Assembly: GCA_004369045.1 (NCBI GenBank)
Contig: ML213515.1
Coordinates: forward strand, 654,818-718,817
DNA length: 64,000 nucleotides
Reading direction: 5' to 3'
DNA from: Heliocybe sulcata
Taxonomy: Eukaryota > Basidiomycota > Agaricomycetes > Gloeophyllales > Gloeophyllaceae
Part shown: piece after piece, positions 33,251 to 43,390 of the stretch
Numbering within the stretch: the first letter of the stretch is position 1
Layout of the letters: each line of letters starts with the position of its first letter
Made by a program: the position numbers and the translations under genes
Notes under the pieces: model-generated
Told to the model about the DNA's origin: nothing
Database searches by the model: none
The model's input: only the letters and a program-made list of their open reading frames with translations

Positions 33251-33981
33251 GGTATCAACGACCACGTAGTATTCGACAATTGGATATCGCTGAGAAACGT
33301 TCCGGTAGTTGATGGTTTATACTGCGAGTGGTGGAAAATGTGTGCACCTCACAGGCTAGTTGACAATAAGCCCTAAGCTAGTCGCCGAATCACTCTGAAT
33401 CGTACCTGCTGGACCCGTGCAACCAGGCTACGTTGAGTGTCAAACAGAGCAGTAGTACCTCAGCAGTGGATACTGTGGCTATTCGTCAGGAATAAACGGA
33501 TTTCACTTGGAGAACTAGGAGTGCAGAGAACCTAAGCGCTGAGTATTTGAGGCAGCAGTGGCATCGGACAATGCCGTCCGGCTGCTCTGCTAACGCGGGC
33601 CTATGGAGCACAAAGGTACCGTTTCAGCAGTACTAGACTTATGTTGACCCAAAGCCACTGTTCTCTCAGTATACTCTACACTTCAAAGCAATGCGTCTCA
33701 ATGTTAAACAGAATCACAAGGACCCTTTAATGTAAGTCTAGCCCGAGAACTTCGGACTCGAGCAGGAAACCTCTGCTGTTTACATCCGTTGAAGCACGAT
33801 GCCTAGTGAAAAGAGGAATTACTATTATCATGTATCGCGAGCACCAGCCTGCGAAGTATGTACCGTCATAACCATGGTTGAAGCCGCGTGCGAACTGAAA
33901 GACCCCCGTGAAAGAAACCCGCCAGCTTGGGATCTCCAATGGACGCAGACGCGGTGAAAGGTGTTACGGCCGACCAAATCT
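33251..33981. other. F-box upstream region, no gene
   Basis: It is homologous in inverted orientation to the region upstream of the gene at 43391 (about 42240-43390), without the transposon found there. A degenerate copy of the GGCAGCAGTGGCA module is at 33550-33575. Sequence after 33720 matches, inverted, the 3' flank of the gene at 40188. No gene is seen. Confidence 0.7.
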
Positions 33982-34475
33982 CTAATCCGGGATGACCTTG
34001 ACGATATCGCCATGCTTGAGCCCAGTCCATTCCATAACGCGTCCAGCGCTCTTGGCGAGTGGGATGAGCATTATGCTGAATCGACCAAGATAAACCCTTC
34101 CGTCCTGCGCAGATGCGGTGCAGCGCATCCTCGACCGCAACATTGTGACGATCACCCACCTTGCCAATTTTGTAGTCTGTAAGCTACGGCGAGAAAGCCT
34201 GGTACGATTCGCCTGTCGGAGCATAGGTAAGATAGTCGCATGTGTCTGAGAAACCGGTTTCCTTTCCGCAGAAATCATCGTGGAGGCCATCAATGTGGAG
34301 CCTTTCGAGATCGGACATAGACAGTAAGAGCTCGCGGAGCTGCTCTACGTCTCTAGCGAAGGACGATATGAGCTCTATCCTCAGCTCCCTCGGGCAGCAG
34401 TCGGAGCGTGCGAGTAGACGCGTGAGGGAGGATGCAGACGATAAGCCAGGGAGAAGGGCGAAATCCCTGCGAGTG
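33982..34475 (-). pseudogene. F-box C-terminal fragment
   Basis: Only the C-terminal third remains: SSASSLTRLLARSDCCPREL, then SFARDVEQLRELLLSMSDLE and, in a second frame, MLRSRMRCTASAQDGRVYLG with MEWTGLKHGDIVK. The two frames are out of register near 34190. The N-terminal end is joined directly to an epimerase-like fragment at about 34480, so the reading frame runs from one gene remnant into the other. Confidence 0.8.
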
Positions 34476-34483
34476 TTGCCAGG

Positions 34484-34745
34484 TCCAACCATCTCACACT
34501 CCTATACCATCTAACTGCCAGCACGCAGCATATCTGCATCGAACGAGGGTTGCTGATGTCCTTGTCGAACAGTGCGCCGGAGGCAAGTCCAAATGTCGTA
34601 GGAGGAAAGATGATGTGAGCTCGGACATAATCTAAAGAGTAGAATGAGTAACTTGGCGTCATGACCGATGTCAATTTACTTGCCTTCCTCCCGGGCTGCC
34701 GCTATGGCTTCGTCGACCCAGTAACGGGCTGGCTTGGAGTCCCGA
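34484..34745 (-). pseudogene. Fragment of an NAD(P)-dependent epimerase gene
   Basis: The minus strand encodes YWVDEAIAAAREEGK, a recognisable intron (GTAAATTG to CTCTTTAG), then YVRAHIIFPPTTFGLASGAL with FDKDISNPRSMQ and MVGPGN. This matches exons 4-5 and the intron between them of the intact gene at 60820-62307 (RWVDEVIAAAGDEG, YVRTHIILPSTIFGMASGPL). Because the intron is kept, the copy came from DNA, not from mRNA. Sequence similarity stops abruptly after MVGPGN, where F-box sequence begins. Confidence 0.82.
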
Positions 34746-34789
34746 GGCACCGCAAGCAAGTGTTCGACTATATTTCCGCACCGCATACC

Positions 34790-35330
34790 CCCACATGCGA
34801 CTAGGCTGCTTTAGGCGGGATTCCGAGCGCGAAAATGATGCCATGACAGTAGGTGCAGTTACCCTGCCCAGGTCCAAGCTAGCATCTGGACGGGTATCCA
34901 GGCGTAGCTCTTGCACGCCAGGAGCCGAAAGGCAGCCACAAGACCTCCATTATTTTCTAGATCATAGGCAGAATGGACTCCAGGCACTCCCGACACGGTA
35001 GCACGATTCTGGCTACCGTCGTGGGCGTGACGTGTGGAGTAGCTGGCAGAACACCGTCAAGTGAGTGTACTGCGGTAGAACACATAGAATCACTTGACCG
35101 CTGCATTCACCGACCCGCTTGAGTTCCCTGAGCTAAGGCAGTAAACGTACTGCGGTGTCGGACCACTCTGTGTCGGCGCGCAACAGTCCAGACGAGAGCG
35201 AGCCGCAATCAGCGTCGTGCCAGCCGCTCAAGAGGGGATGACTTACTGTACAACCTACCCCGCAACGCAGCGTCCGCATATCTAAACAAGCCGCGAACAG
35301 GATGGAGGAAGTTGAGTCTGACATGGTGAT
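34790..35330 (-). pseudogene. Old F-box relic
   Basis: Degenerate pieces in family order can be read on the minus strand: SHPLLSGWHDADCGSLSSG, then TEWSDTAVRLLP, a stop, LRELKRVGEC and VILCVLPQYTHLTVF, and near 34850 VQELRLDTRPDA. They correspond to WLSPLLSGLHCPMLESLEL, IEWTIDSIRFPRSQLRELQW, ILHILPQYTSLTKC and LQELRLVP of intact genes. The F-box itself is not visible. It lies upstream of the epimerase fragment in the same direction. Confidence 0.6.
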
Positions 35331-36107
35331 GGATCAGTGCCGCAGACTCATAGAGCAGTATCTGCGAGTGTCAAGACCCAGGTGTCACATCGTCTATATT
35401 AGTCGGTGTCGAAGAAAGCAAGGAGGCTGCAACGGAGGTGCATACAATCAGCACCGACGTCAAGATCCTGCAGGAGGGAATACGCGATCAGCATATAGTG
35501 GCGAACGAGATGCCACCGACAGCGGACACCGAACATTCAAGATCGGCCACCTAGCAACGCCACAATAGAAGGGAGTCCGGTTATCACATAAATCGCGAGT
35601 ACAACCTTGAAGTCTAAAAGGGCGACGGATCACGGATCAATGTGGCAGTTCGTCCTCATGTTGAAGCCTAAGAATATGACACGGATTGTGAGCGATCCTG
35701 AACGACTGTACATGTGATGGGGAGGACGACGCTCACTGCAATTCCAGGGGGGCAAGGACAGCCGGCAACAGTGTTATAACGGCGAGGAAATTTGCCGATC
35801 AGGAGTATGAGCGTTCCAGACGATGAGAGGGAACCTTGTGGATTAGGCGCGCCCACAATGTAGTACAAAAGATAATGTACAAACAACCGATCTAGTCATG
35901 ACGAAGGAAGAAATACATAAAGTAGGCACTGAGGGCGGGAGAATAGAGTGGAAGGGCTTAGAGTCGACTCGGGGTATACATCGATGACATGACGCAGTAA
36001 TAATATAACAGTCATTATAGATGTCCTGCTGTACACCCCAGTAAGCACGACATACCCTCGTCGCACAGATATAGTCACTCGTACCTAGTATACCAGTCCA
36101 TCGCAGC
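35331..36107. other. Intergenic, no gene seen
   Basis: Short frames only. The last 150 bp are probably the 3' untranslated region of the HMG-box gene. Confidence 0.5.
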
Positions 36108-36807
36108 TTACTCGTCGCTGTCTCCGCCCTCCTGCTCTTCCTGCTCCTGCTCGTCGGTCTCGCTCGACGCCGCGGCCTTCTTGGACTTGCGCGTCGCGCG
36201 GGGCTTCTTCTCCACCTTTTCTTTGGGGGCTTTTGCAGCTCGGGCCTTGGGCTCCTGGCCGCGGTTGGGGTTCTCTGGCGCATCTCGCCACAACTTGGCA
36301 ACCTGTCCGACACGGAGTGAGCACCATAAGAGAGGTGGAATGATATATATGCGTACCTCAGCCATGGCCTCCTTGACGGACATGCCGTCGTGCTCGGCAC
36401 GGTACTTTTGCAGGTTCTCCTTCATGTACAGGTTGTATGCGGTAGGCTGGCGCTTCGGCTTATCGGCCTTCTCCGGCTTCTCTGTCAACCCATGGATGTG
36501 TTAGGTAAGCCTCTAAACAAAGGATAGAGAACAGAGATATGGGATGTTAAGTGTGGCATGGCTGGCCGTATGCAGAATGTTGGTGGCCAAAGTCGAGTAG
36601 CGCATACAGGGGCAGGTATATGCGCGACGAAACCTGAGGGAGCACATGGGACTGCGATGCTAACCTTTTCTCTGCCGTGTCGACTTTGCGTTAGCCGACT
36701 TGGTGGCCGTCTTAGAAGTTGTTTCTGGAGGCATCGACGATCTGCGTTCAGCCATCACCGCCATCATCGAAAACGATGGTCTGCTCACCAGTAGCGGTCT
36801 TGGCCAT
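36108..36807 (-). CDS. Small HMG-box / YABBY-like nuclear protein
   Basis: My preferred model has four exons in transcript order (36789-36807, 36665-36724, 36357-36481, 36108-36302) and 132 aa: MAKTATETTSKTATKSANAK..., a lysine-rich stretch, then the box KRQPTAYNLYMKENLQKYRA...SVKEAMAEVAKLWRDAPENP, followed by a lysine/alanine region and an acidic tail ending QEGGDSDE. The HMG-like box suggests non-specific DNA binding in chromatin. The first intron is 64 bp with a GTGAGC donor. An alternative start at 36734 (MPPETTSK) skips it and gives 129 aa. It is followed on the other side by the divergent glycoprotein gene, with 373 bp between starts. Confidence 0.85.
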
Positions 36808-37180
36808 TGCGAGCGACGGCTGCGGGGATGGGGAGGTAGTGGTGCAAAGGAAAGGGCAAGTGGGAAGGAAAATGGCTAGTGGGGATTAAATAAGAGACTA
36901 GGCAGCGGGGCTCCAAAACCAAGAGTCAACGGACACCAAACAGACGCAACAGCGCGTCGAGGCGGTCACGTGCATATGGTCCGTGCGTCGTCACGGGCGC
37001 GCCAAAAATAGGGCGCTTCGCTGATGCGCAGGCTATTTCTGGGGGACGGCAGTTTCCAGGGTCCGGTGGGTATATGAACGCTGGCGGTGCGACGACAACG
37101 CCATCTCCTCCTTTTCCTGCATCCCCCGCCTCGCGCGCACAACCAGTTTTATTTCTTCACTACTCTTATTAGTCGTCTAA

Positions 37181-38525
37181 ATGGCTCGCTACGCTCTTTC
37201 TACCTTCCTGGCCGTCGCCGCTGTATCGTCCGTCCTCGCGCAGGACAGCACCTCCATTACTCCCCTTGCCGACAAGCATTTTGCTTACCCCTCTGAGATC
37301 GTGAGTAGCGGATGCTTAAGTATCAGCAGGGTTTTCTCTGAACGGTCTGGCTCCAGCCCTATCAAGTCGACCCCGCCAATGGCGTCCGTGGTCCTCAGCA
37401 GGGTTACAACATGTGTAACTCGACCACCGAGAACCAGCAGTCCATGTGCCAGACAGCTTTCGTTAGCCATATCGACGGTCAGTTCCTGTCTCGGCCTATT
37501 TTTGCCCTCTTGAGAAGTTGTTTCATCGCCATACTCACGGTTCCTGCCGTTCCAAATATAGACTTCTGCCTCTGGGCTCCTCCCACACCCAACCAAACCA
37601 TCGGTGACACCGAGGGCGAGGAAGTCGCCTGGTGCACGAAGAAGGGCCATGGCAGCCGTCTCATTCCCGAAGGTGCCCTCCAGGGTGTCCAGTACCTGAA
37701 GACTCCCGACTACATCCAGATCGTCGGTTTCATCGACCAGAGCAAGATCAACATTGCTTCTGATGACTTTGGTGGAGAGTTGGATCCTCACGGTGCCGAT
37801 CTCGTGAGTTGCCATGCCCTGACAAGCGAAACGGCGATAATTGACCGCGACACATCAGCGTGGTAACCCTCTCGGTGGTCTCATGTACTCTAACGCCTTC
37901 CCGAGCAACAACGGTAACAACGACTCGTACCAGCAAGTGATCGAATGGCACAAGTATGTCGTTGCTCCGTGTCAACCGTCTGAGCAGCTATTGACTTGCC
38001 CGCAGCTTCATGGGTGGCAACGCTTTCTGCATGAAGGTCTGCGACCCGGCTGGTGCCCATGCCGCTGACTATTGCCAGCACATCTTCGACCGTATTGGCT
38101 GCTCGTTCAACGACCCCAACACGGCCCAGAACGGCACCTTCGAGGTCTGCGACTCTGACAATGCTGACTACCCTGGTGTCTACACCTCCAACGGCCAGGT
38201 CATGACCTACACGCAGCCTCCCGAGTCGCTCGGTGCCATCACCAGCATGCCCTACACCGCCCGCGTTGCCTCCTCGTCCAACTGTGTCACGTACGCGAGC
38301 AGCGCTCTCTACACTGACCTCGCTGCCGCCACCGGCGCTGCAGGCTCATCTAGTGGCTCTGTCACTGGCACCGCGAAGACCGCCGGTGCCACCGGCAGTG
38401 CTTCGCGCTCTGGCTCTGCGGCCAGCGCGAGCTCTACTGGTTCGTCGAGTGGTGCTGAGGCCCTCGGCATCAGTGCTGTCTCTGGCATCATCGGTGTCAC
38501 GTTCGCCATGATGTTCCTGTCATAA
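37181..38525 (+). CDS. Secreted GPI-anchored glycoprotein, macrophage-activating-glycoprotein family
   Basis: Five exons (37181-37300, 37357-37477, 37562-37803, 37859-37953, 38006-38525) give 365 aa. A signal peptide (MARYALSTFLAVAAVSSVLA) is followed by a cysteine-rich ectodomain with NMCNSTTENQQSMCQTAFV, FCLWAPPTPNQTIGDTEGEE, MGGNAFCMKVCDPAGAHAAD and YCQHIFDRIGCSFNDP, the pattern of the basidiomycete MAG glycoproteins. Several N-glycosylation sequons are visible. A serine/alanine/threonine-rich linker precedes a hydrophobic C-terminus (GIIGVTFAMMFLS), as expected for GPI attachment. It probably sits in the cell wall or plasma membrane; its role in the fungus is not known. Confidence 0.9.
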
Positions 38526-40187
38526 ATCCGTCCATGCGGTTTGTGACTTCATGACATTCACGACGACTGGTGATGTTATGGGCTGGGTCGTCGGCGCGGG
38601 CTGGATCGTTAGCTGTATGAGGACTTGGATTTAATCAGGCTTGGTTGAGGAGAGAGGGTAGAGGAGTGGACGATTCGTGACGCGTGATTGCAAAAGACTC
38701 GAGTCTCTCATCGCCCTGTGCCGCATCTACCTACCATCATATTTTCTAGTACTAGTGTGTGTTCTCGGACACAGCCAATGGACTTTATTACATCTTTTCT
38801 TGTCTCTTGCATTTCAACTTTTGTATCCTGAGGCAACGCTACATTCGCTTGGATGGATAAGTGGTCGACTTGATGCTTGGCTGCTGCAGTCATACCCTGC
38901 GCTAGTATAGCATAGAATACGGAAGTAATTGGATCCTCTTGGCTACTCTCCCACTGGTGCTTTGCCCGGGTTGAAGCAGCGCGAAGAGCGCGGTATAGTT
39001 GCTTTTCTTTGTGCGCCGAACCCACTCGGTCTGAAACACACTTGAGTGAATCGTACGTACTTGGTATCTCCTGAGGTTTCCTTTCACTTAGCTACTTCTG
39101 CTGGATAACCGGTACCGGACATTTCAGGCTCGAGCAGAGAACTTTTCACGGCGTCGCGTATCGATAGACGGTGCGTGACACAGACCGTCGCCTGGATCAT
39201 TTAAATGCGCTCCTCTGAGAAAGCGCATGTCGCCATAGCTCTTTGAGCGGTCCTGAATTTTTCCGATTTGTCCGTTGTCTACCGGTCAAGTACCTCACAC
39301 TGGATTGCCCAGAATATGGTATGGTCTCTCACATTCTGCGTTGGAGGCCTTGCGAAGCTGAAGCTTGATTCGAGATCCCTTTCCCGCCTCTCAGATCAGG
39401 GAGTTCAAGCTCATCGACGAACCTGACGCTCGAGACTGCATATGTGCTGCCATAGTATACTTCCTCGGTACAGCCCGAGGTGTTCTGTAACAGCTCCTCC
39501 ACACTTGACGTCTACGAGCGACACGAGCTCGGGAAGGCTGGTGGGCCAACCTTGAGTTGATAAGTTGGTCGGGCCACAACTACTGACCCCGCGCTGTTCA
39601 TGCGGAAAAGCATGAATGGATATTATGCCGAGGTGTGTTCCTAGTCTCCTTGCGTAGCTCTTTCCTCGTACTCGATGCGGCTATGAATTACTAGGTGCCC
39701 TTTTCCGGCATTAACTCGTACTGCGAAACCGAGCGAGTTCGATCGAGCACTAAGCTTCTGGAAGTCAGTCAAGACCAAGCAAGCCGCCTTCGGAGGTCCT
39801 GATCAAAAACAAACAGATGAACGATGCGTTCTGCAAACCCTTGCAGAGCGGTCCTCGAACCCTACTATCAAGGACTGAGGAAGCTGTGTTTTGATCATTG
39901 GATTAGGCTGCAAGTCTCACATAAACTGTGGATAGCGCAGGCCGCCTTACAGTCACCGTTGAACGGGTTGTAGGTTGGTTAAGAGTCAGCGAGTTTGGTT
40001 CTCCACGTTATGGATTCCCACGGATATAAGGCCTCCCGGCTTCGGCTTCAGGGGTCAGGACGACTTCAGCTTGAACATACTCGACACCTCCACCTGAATT
40101 CTGCACGGCCTCCCCATATCGTAAGTCGATAGTTTTGTTCTGCTTACCAGTGAGCATACTATACATCGAAAGGCACTAATTCCGGCA
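38526..40187. other. Intergenic, no gene seen
   Basis: The first 300 bp are likely 3' flank of the glycoprotein gene. The bulk has short scattered frames with no family pattern. 40005-40165 is the inverted copy of the F-box upstream block at 30985-31165. Confidence 0.55.
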
Positions 40188-41585
40188 ATGATTTGTAGTG
40201 ATACTCGATCGGCGCACACTATGCAGTCCTTAACGCAAACCATTCCCACAGAGTTGGTATCCAAGATCTTTGTGCACTGCTTGGACACAGAATCCAACTT
40301 CATCACGCCAGACCCTTGCCATGCCCCACTTCTTCTTACCCAGGTGTGTGCGTCCTGGAGGGAGTGCGCTGTCAATACCACGGAGCTTTGGTGTTCCCTC
40401 CGGGTACGCATCCCTTATCGTGCCGATTGCGACGACTCCTCCGAATCCTCTGACTCCTCCGACTCCTCCAACCCACGAGCACAGCGCGCGGTTGCTCATC
40501 TCCAGTCATGGCTTTCTCGCGCAGGCGAGCAGCCACTCGCCTTGTCGCTTTTCTTCGACGCCTCGTATACGAGCGAGCTGGACAATTGTGTTCCTGTTCT
40601 TCGCTCTTTTATATCGCAGTGTCGCATCCTCTCTCTGGAGGAAGGATATGGCTGGCTGTCTCCGCTGCTTTCAGGTCTCCACTGTCCCATGCTAGAGTCC
40701 CTAGAACTGGTACACGTGCAACAATATAAGCCCCTTGATAGTCCATTGCGCACCCCATCTCTACAGAGGCTATCTCTCAGTGGCAGCATCGAATGGACAA
40801 TCGATTCTATACGCTTCCCGCGTTCTCAGCTCCGGGAGCTGCACTGGTGCGATTACTCCAGCATGCGAGAAATCCTTCATATATTACCGCAGTATACTTC
40901 CTTGACCAAGTGCCGGGTGACACTTGCAGAAGCTACGCCTGACCAGGGACTTGCGAGCGAACTGCCTCTTCTGCGGGCTCTGGAAATCGACGCACTACCT
41001 GAGCGAGATGGTCGGAAGTTCGATGATTTTTTGGGCCTCTTCATAGTGCCATCCTTGCAGGAGCTGCGTCTGGTTCCTGTCAACATCGATGTCGGCTATC
41101 CCTTCTACTTACCGTCGGCAGCCGCCCTCACGCGTTTCCTCGTGCGCTCGGACTGTCGCCTGACGGAGCTCTGGATAGAACTTTGGATGTCCTTCGCTAG
41201 AGACGTAGAGCAGTTCCGCGAGCTGCTGCTTGCCATGCCCCATCTCGAAAGGCTCCATATTGATGGCGTCAACGATGATTTCTGTGGAAAGAAGACCGGG
41301 TTTTCAGACATCTGCGACTATCTTACCTATGCTCCGACGGGCCGTTCGCGCCAGGCTCTCTTGCCGCAGCTTACAGACCTTGAAATTGGCCGGGTCCGTG
41401 ACCATCACGAGACAGCGCTCGAGAGAATGTTGCGGTCACGCATGCGCGCAACTGGAGCTGCGGAGGACGGGAAGGTTTATCTTGGTCGATTCCGCATCGT
41501 GGTCTTCCACATTACTGGAGGCGCTGGACGCCGTATGGAATGGACTGGGCCCAAGGATGGCGAGATCCTCAAAACAATCCTATGA
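40188..41585 (+). CDS. F-box protein (plus-strand array, member 1)
   Basis: Single exon, 465 aa. MICSDTRSAHTMQSLTQTIP leads into TELVSKIFVHCLDTESNFIT and TQVCASWRECAVNTTELWCS. It aligns end to end with the gene at 29607-30977, which is inverted 9 kb away. A short expansion of TCC/GAC codons near 40433-40472 encodes DDSSESSDSSDSSN, absent or shorter in relatives, and probably arose by slippage. The leucine-rich region and the end WTGPKDGEILKTIL are typical. It is expected to act as an SCF substrate receptor. The last 170 bp are nearly identical to the pseudogene at 31938. Confidence 0.83.
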   Translation: MICSDTRSAHTMQSLTQTIPTELVSKIFVHCLDTESNFITPDPCHAPLLLTQVCASWRECAVNTTELWCSLRVRIPYRADCDDSSESSDSSDSSNPRAQRAVAHLQSWLSRAGEQPLALSLFFDASYTSELDNCVPVLRSFISQCRILSLEEGYGWLSPLLSGLHCPMLESLELVHVQQYKPLDSPLRTPSLQRLSLSGSIEWTIDSIRFPRSQLRELHWCDYSSMREILHILPQYTSLTKCRVTLAEATPDQGLASELPLLRALEIDALPERDGRKFDDFLGLFIVPSLQELRLVPVNIDVGYPFYLPSAAALTRFLVRSDCRLTELWIELWMSFARDVEQFRELLLAMPHLERLHIDGVNDDFCGKKTGFSDICDYLTYAPTGRSRQALLPQLTDLEIGRVRDHHETALERMLRSRMRATGAAEDGKVYLGRFRIVVFHITGGAGRRMEWTGPKDGEILKTIL

Positions 41586-42347
41586 TAGAGATCTGGACGG
41601 CCAAAACACCTTTCAGCACGTACACGTCCATTAGAGATCCAGTCCTTTTAGAGAGCATGTTCTAGGCCGGCGAGTTTGGTTCACGGCCGTTTTTCAGTTT
41701 GTGCGCGGCTTCAACCAGGGTTATGACGGCACATACTTCGTAGGCTGGCACTTGCGATACATGATGATAGTGATTCCTCTTTTTACTAGGCACGTGAGTC
41801 GGTGCGTATTTTCGCTGCTCTTCGTCGCATGTAAACAGAGAGCGTTTTCCTGCCCGAGTCCGAACTCCTGTGCGAGGGTTTAGATACTAGCTGTTCATGA
41901 TCATGCCTAAAGTCGGGACAGAGTTACAATAAAGTCGTCTGGGTGATTCTGGTCGAGATTTCGGAGGCGATAAACCATCCTAGGAGAGCAGTAATGTATG
42001 TGGATTAGACGTAAGTATAATACTGCTGAAACGGGTTTCCTCGTAGCTTTGTGCTCCATAGGTAGGCGGAAGTGGTCGTCTGTGCTACCAGTAAAGACCA
42101 GGTGCGAGACCACTTCCACGTCCTTAAATCTAGCGCTATGACGTATTCTGGCTTCATTAGTACTAGTAACTACCCGTTCGTATTCTACGGTCCTGTAAAG
42201 GTCTGTGCAATGAGAAAGTCTGTGCGAGAAAGTCTGTGCAATGCATTAATGAGAGCCCGACGGCATCTTCCGGTGCCACTGCTGCCACAAATACTCAGCC
42301 ACACCGTACTGGGCGCGCTAGTTGTCTGATCGGATTATTCCTGCATA
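41586..42347. other. Intergenic, duplicated F-box flank
   Basis: 41640-41880 matches, inverted, the 33727-33960 region (shared block reading TTGTGCGCGGCTTCAACCAG-like sequence and GATAGTGATTCCTCTTTTTA). 42245-42300 is a shortened inverted copy of the F-box upstream module. No gene is seen. Confidence 0.65.
42201..42243. repeat. Short tandem repeat of GTCTGTGC units
   Basis: Three units beginning GTCTGTGC and separated by (A)ATGAGAAA or GAGAAA follow each other directly. The block lies just before the F-box upstream module. Confidence 0.75.
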
Positions 42348-43135
42348 CAGTCATCAACCGCTCCTTTACACACAACTACTCGTTTACACACTTCGTTCCC
42401 ATTGCTCCCCCGTAAGCTTTGATGCCCGGATTTTTTCCAATAATATATCTATGGTCCCTGTGCACTATATACAAAACATTTTATTGGGTTTGAATCTGTA
42501 GCTCGGAAATGAGAGCCTGATCAATGCAAGCCCCAGACCAGTCAAAGAAACTTGAGAGAAGTCTAGCTCAGACAAATGAAAAGTTGGTAACTTACTTATA
42601 CCTGCAGAATATGAGTACCATTCTCAGCATTATTTTTGATATAGGGAGCCAGTCGAACGGGGCAACACTCGTTGAGTTATGGCCAAAATACGGTCAAATG
42701 GTGGGCCACTGTGGCGGCAAGTCATCCGAATAAGGCAGGTGCATGCCACGTGATGCCTGCGCACCCACAATGCGCAGAAGAGAACTGACCCTCGCTGCTC
42801 TTAGAAATACATTTGCTAAGACCACTGTATCTTGTAAAACTCATACATGTCAGTTTAGAAGATCAAAATGAGTTGGGCGAGGCAGAATGCGATGAAAAAT
42901 CAGCACGTCACGCCCGTGACATGACTGTGTAAAGGACGCGTGTTCACGCGAATAGTCCATCCGAAACGTTTGCTTTCTATCACGACAAGTTCATGACATT
43001 TCGGGCTCAAATTTTGTGTAAACATACATAGTACATATGTGAATTATCTTGTGGCAAAAAAATCAGTTTGTAACCCTTACATTAATGACAGGAGATTAAT
43101 GGAAATTCGGCGTGTAAAGGAGCGGTTGATGACTG
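42348..43135. mobile_element. Non-autonomous Tc1/mariner-like DNA transposon (MITE-like, 788 bp)
   Basis: Perfect 24-bp terminal inverted repeats begin CAGTCATCAACCGC on the left (42348-42371) and end GCGGTTGATGACTG on the right (43112-43135). TA lies directly outside both ends (42346-42347 and 43136-43137), as expected for a duplicated TA target. CAGT-type ends and TA duplication are typical of the Tc1/mariner group. There is no transposase frame; the interior is AT-richer than the surroundings. The element splits the upstream region of the F-box gene at 43391. The paralogous upstream region at 33440-33500 carries the same flanks (TTATTCCTG...CCACAGT) without it. Confidence 0.85.
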
Positions 43136-43390
43136 TACCACAGTGGAGTCCACTGCTGCAGTACTACTGCCTGTGCCATCACTCAACGCAACCTGCTTTC
43201 AGAGATCCAGCAGGTACGAGTCAGCGTGATTCGGCGACCAGCTTAAGGCTTACTGATCATTTCAGCTGTAAGCGCGGAGCCCGCTAGTGAAGCGCACACG
43301 TTCCCCATCGAACTCGCAGTATAGATCATCAACTACCGGGACATTTCTCAGCGGTATTCAATTGTCAAATACTACGTGGTCGTTTATACC

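Noticed and set aside
43376-43390. Upstream start MVVYT for the F-box gene at 43391
   Set aside because: The codon at 43376 is GTG, not ATG; eukaryotic initiation there is unlikely.
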